Assembly: GCF_002153605.1 (NCBI RefSeq) | Contig: NZ_JOPG01000015.1 | Location: 1 to 43,780, forward strand | Source: Acetobacter malorum | Lineage (GTDB): Bacteria > Pseudomonadota > Alphaproteobacteria > Acetobacterales > Acetobacteraceae | Length of the DNA: 43,780 nucleotides | Reading direction: 5' to 3' | Part shown: piece by piece, positions 41,657 to 43,780 of the stretch | How the letters are laid out: every line of letters begins with the position of its first letter | How positions within the stretch are numbered: position 1 is the stretch's first letter | Notes under the pieces: generated by a model | Databases searched by the model: none | Seen by the model: the letters and a program-made list of their open reading frames with translations, nothing else | What the model was told of the DNA's origin: nothing | Position numbers and translations under genes: made by a program

Positions 41657-42253
41657 TCAGGCGACGTTATCGCGCCGGTCACGCAGTTTGACGTAAGCAA
41701 TCTGCGCATGTTCTGCACAATAGGGCTTACCTGGCAGCGGTGTGGCACCACAGAAATGGAAGCCCGGGGTGCCGGGGTCGCCAATCGGCCAGCAGCAGGA
41801 CGGGCCGCGGCGCTTTTTGGGTTCCGGGTCAGAAATGCTGCGCAGGGACGTTTTGGGCTTTGCCGAGGCACGCGGCGCTGCGGGAGCTTTTTCCGCCTTG
41901 GCCGGCTTGGCTTCAGCCTTGGGCTGTGGAGCCGGTTTGGGAGCCGGAGCCTCCACAGCTGGCGCTGCGGTCACAGCAGGCTTGGCGTCTGCTACGGGAG
42001 CCGCAGCCTGAGGTGCTTTTTCCTTCGCTGGCGCTGCGGTAGCCGGAGCCGCTTTTGCAGCACTTTCCGTGCCAGCCGTTTTGGATTTGTCACTCCGCCG
42101 GATGGGGGACGGACGCGGGGGCAGACTCAGACGATGCGCTTTGCCCACCACAGCGTTTTTGGTGATGGAGAGCCGACGGCCAATTTCTGCAGTTGAGAGG
42201 CCTTCCGCCCAGAGCTCTTTGAGCCGGGCGATCGTTTCATCGGTCCACTCCAT
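41657..42253 (-). CDS. gcrA: Cell-cycle regulator GcrA
   Basis: A 198-residue GcrA, an alphaproteobacterial transcription factor that joins sigma-70 RNA polymerase and activates promoters carrying methylated GANTC sites. The N-terminal DNA-binding part is canonical (EWTDETIARLKELWAEGLST, then AEIGRRLSITKNAVVGKAHRL). The C-terminal sigma-binding part reads CCWPIGDPGTPGFHFC with PYCAEH. The linker (about 55-140) is an Ala/Pro/Lys repeat-like stretch reminiscent of histone H1 tails. AAAAGG lies nine bases before the ATG. Its presence supports CcrM-type control of the cell cycle, though no ccrM is in the window. Confidence 0.93.
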   Translation of the reverse strand: MEWTDETIARLKELWAEGLSTAEIGRRLSITKNAVVGKAHRLSLPPRPSPIRRSDKSKTAGTESAAKAAPATAAPAKEKAPQAAAPVADAKPAVTAAPAVEAPAPKPAPQPKAEAKPAKAEKAPAAPRASAKPKTSLRSISDPEPKKRRGPSCCWPIGDPGTPGFHFCGATPLPGKPYCAEHAQIAYVKLRDRRDNVA

Positions 42254-42397
42254 GCACAGGCACCTTTTCGTATTGTCACGGGTCAGTGAAGCCAGATGCT
42301 TCAGTGCCGGGCATATTAAGGGCAGAGCAGGGGTATCTCAAGGAGAAAGGCCAGAAATTCTTGAAATCAGGCGCGTTTCAGGCTGTTTTCACCTGTC

Positions 42398-43009
42398 TCA
42401 GTGCGTGCTTGCCTCCATCATCAGGGGGTAGAGGGAGGCCACCAGCAGGGCGGCCATGGTCAGGTTAAACCCACGCAGAATGGCAGGCTGGCTCAGCCAG
42501 CGGCGCATGAGGGCGCCAAAACTGGTCCACAGGCTGACGCAGGGGAGGGTCATCAGGCCGCAAATCACGCAGGCGAGCGCTAACCCGAAGAGAAAATTGT
42601 CATGCGGCAGATAAGCGGAGACAATGCCAACGGCGATAATCCATGCCTTGGGGTTAACCCACTGGAACCCCGCTGCCTGTAAGAAACTGATGGGCGGGCT
42701 CGCTCCGGCTTCAGCTGATGCAGGTTTTGCCCTGGCGATTTTCCATGCCAGCCAAAGCAGATACGCAGCACTCACATATTTCAGCCAGACATACAGCAGA
42801 GGAAAGCGCTCAAACACCACGCCCAGCCCCAGCCCAACCAGCGCGACCATCAGCACAAAGCCAAGGGTGACACCAAGCATATGCGGGATGGACCGCCGGA
42901 ACCCGTGGTTCAGGCCAGAGGCGGCCAGCATGGTATTGTTCGGGCCGGGCGTGATGGAGGCCACCAGAGCGAAAGCGGTCAGGGGGCCGAAGGTGCTCCA
43001 GAAGGACAT
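42398..43009 (-). CDS. LysE/RhtB-family exporter
   Basis: A 203-residue inner-membrane protein with six predicted helices. The family signature ASITPGPNNTMLAASGLNHGFRR, here in variant form, occurs early (about 17-39), and FLQAAGFQWVNPKAWI marks the middle. Members expel amino acids such as lysine, threonine or homoserine lactone derivatives; the substrate here cannot be inferred. ATG 43009 is chosen; GGAG lies 11 bases upstream, and a TTG at 43018 is an alternative start. It is the sole gene of its unit, upstream of gcrA on the same strand with a 144-bp gap. Confidence 0.88.
   Translation of the reverse strand: MSFWSTFGPLTAFALVASITPGPNNTMLAASGLNHGFRRSIPHMLGVTLGFVLMVALVGLGLGVVFERFPLLYVWLKYVSAAYLLWLAWKIARAKPASAEAGASPPISFLQAAGFQWVNPKAWIIAVGIVSAYLPHDNFLFGLALACVICGLMTLPCVSLWTSFGALMRRWLSQPAILRGFNLTMAALLVASLYPLMMEASTH

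Positions 43010-43780
<771 letters not shown>

Overview
The window looks like an ordinary chromosomal segment of an acetic acid bacterium (Alphaproteobacteria, Acetobacteraceae), most likely Acetobacter. The evidence is a cyoABCD haem-copper ubiquinol oxidase operon whose subunit II closely resembles, from memory, the A. aceti cytochrome a1/ba oxidase subunit; an F1-only ATP synthase operon (atpHAGDC without F0 genes), as is usual in Alphaproteobacteria; the alphaproteobacterial cell-cycle regulator GcrA; a bactofilin; and moderately high G+C. Genus and species cannot be fixed by reading alone. I see no insertion sequence, integrase, phage gene, CRISPR array or rRNA.

Layout. 1-6.4 kb: the tail of an unknown gene, a degenerate 2H-phosphoesterase (minus), a Bax-inhibitor-1 membrane protein, a 0.6-kb gene-free leader and the cyoABCD operon ending in tandem hairpins. 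6.4-12.2 kb: ferredoxin fdxA and a SUV3-type helicase (both minus), a divergent M17 aminopeptidase, a MarR-type regulator and a small exported protein. 12.2-17.0 kb: a glycan module, with a WecA/MraY-type sugar-phosphate transferase divergent from a PglF-like dehydratase, a PglE-like aminotransferase and a small membrane-anchored protein. 17.1-22.2 kb (minus): ferredoxin-NADP reductase, glutathione reductase, a dihydroorotase-like amidohydrolase and a YegD-type Hsp70. 22.4-24.8 kb: a second SUV3-type helicase carrying an excisionase-like HTH segment.

24.9-30.5 kb: SDR oxidoreductase and DedA protein (overlapping, minus), an S9 peptidase (plus) and NAD-malic enzyme (minus). 30.8-32.0 kb: tRNA-Trp, secE and nusG on minus, closed by a terminator where ribosomal protein genes usually follow; tRNA-Gly on plus. 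32.0-37.7 kb: a gene-free leader and atpHAGDC. 37.8-43.8 kb: queF, RNase D, a PfkB/adenosine-type kinase, bactofilin, GcrA, a LysE/RhtB exporter and the start of a class III alcohol dehydrogenase cut by the window edge.

Most genes are housekeeping: quinol oxidation and ATP synthesis for energy, thiol and ferredoxin redox balance, RNA turnover (two helicases, RNase D), tRNA modification (QueF), envelope glycan precursors and cell shape or cycle control. No clearly novel multi-gene system is visible. The best leads are the pair of SUV3 helicases (one fused to an HTH), the catalytically degenerate 2H protein, the amidohydrolase with a lost metal ligand, the nusG operon break and several unassigned palindromes in promoter regions.
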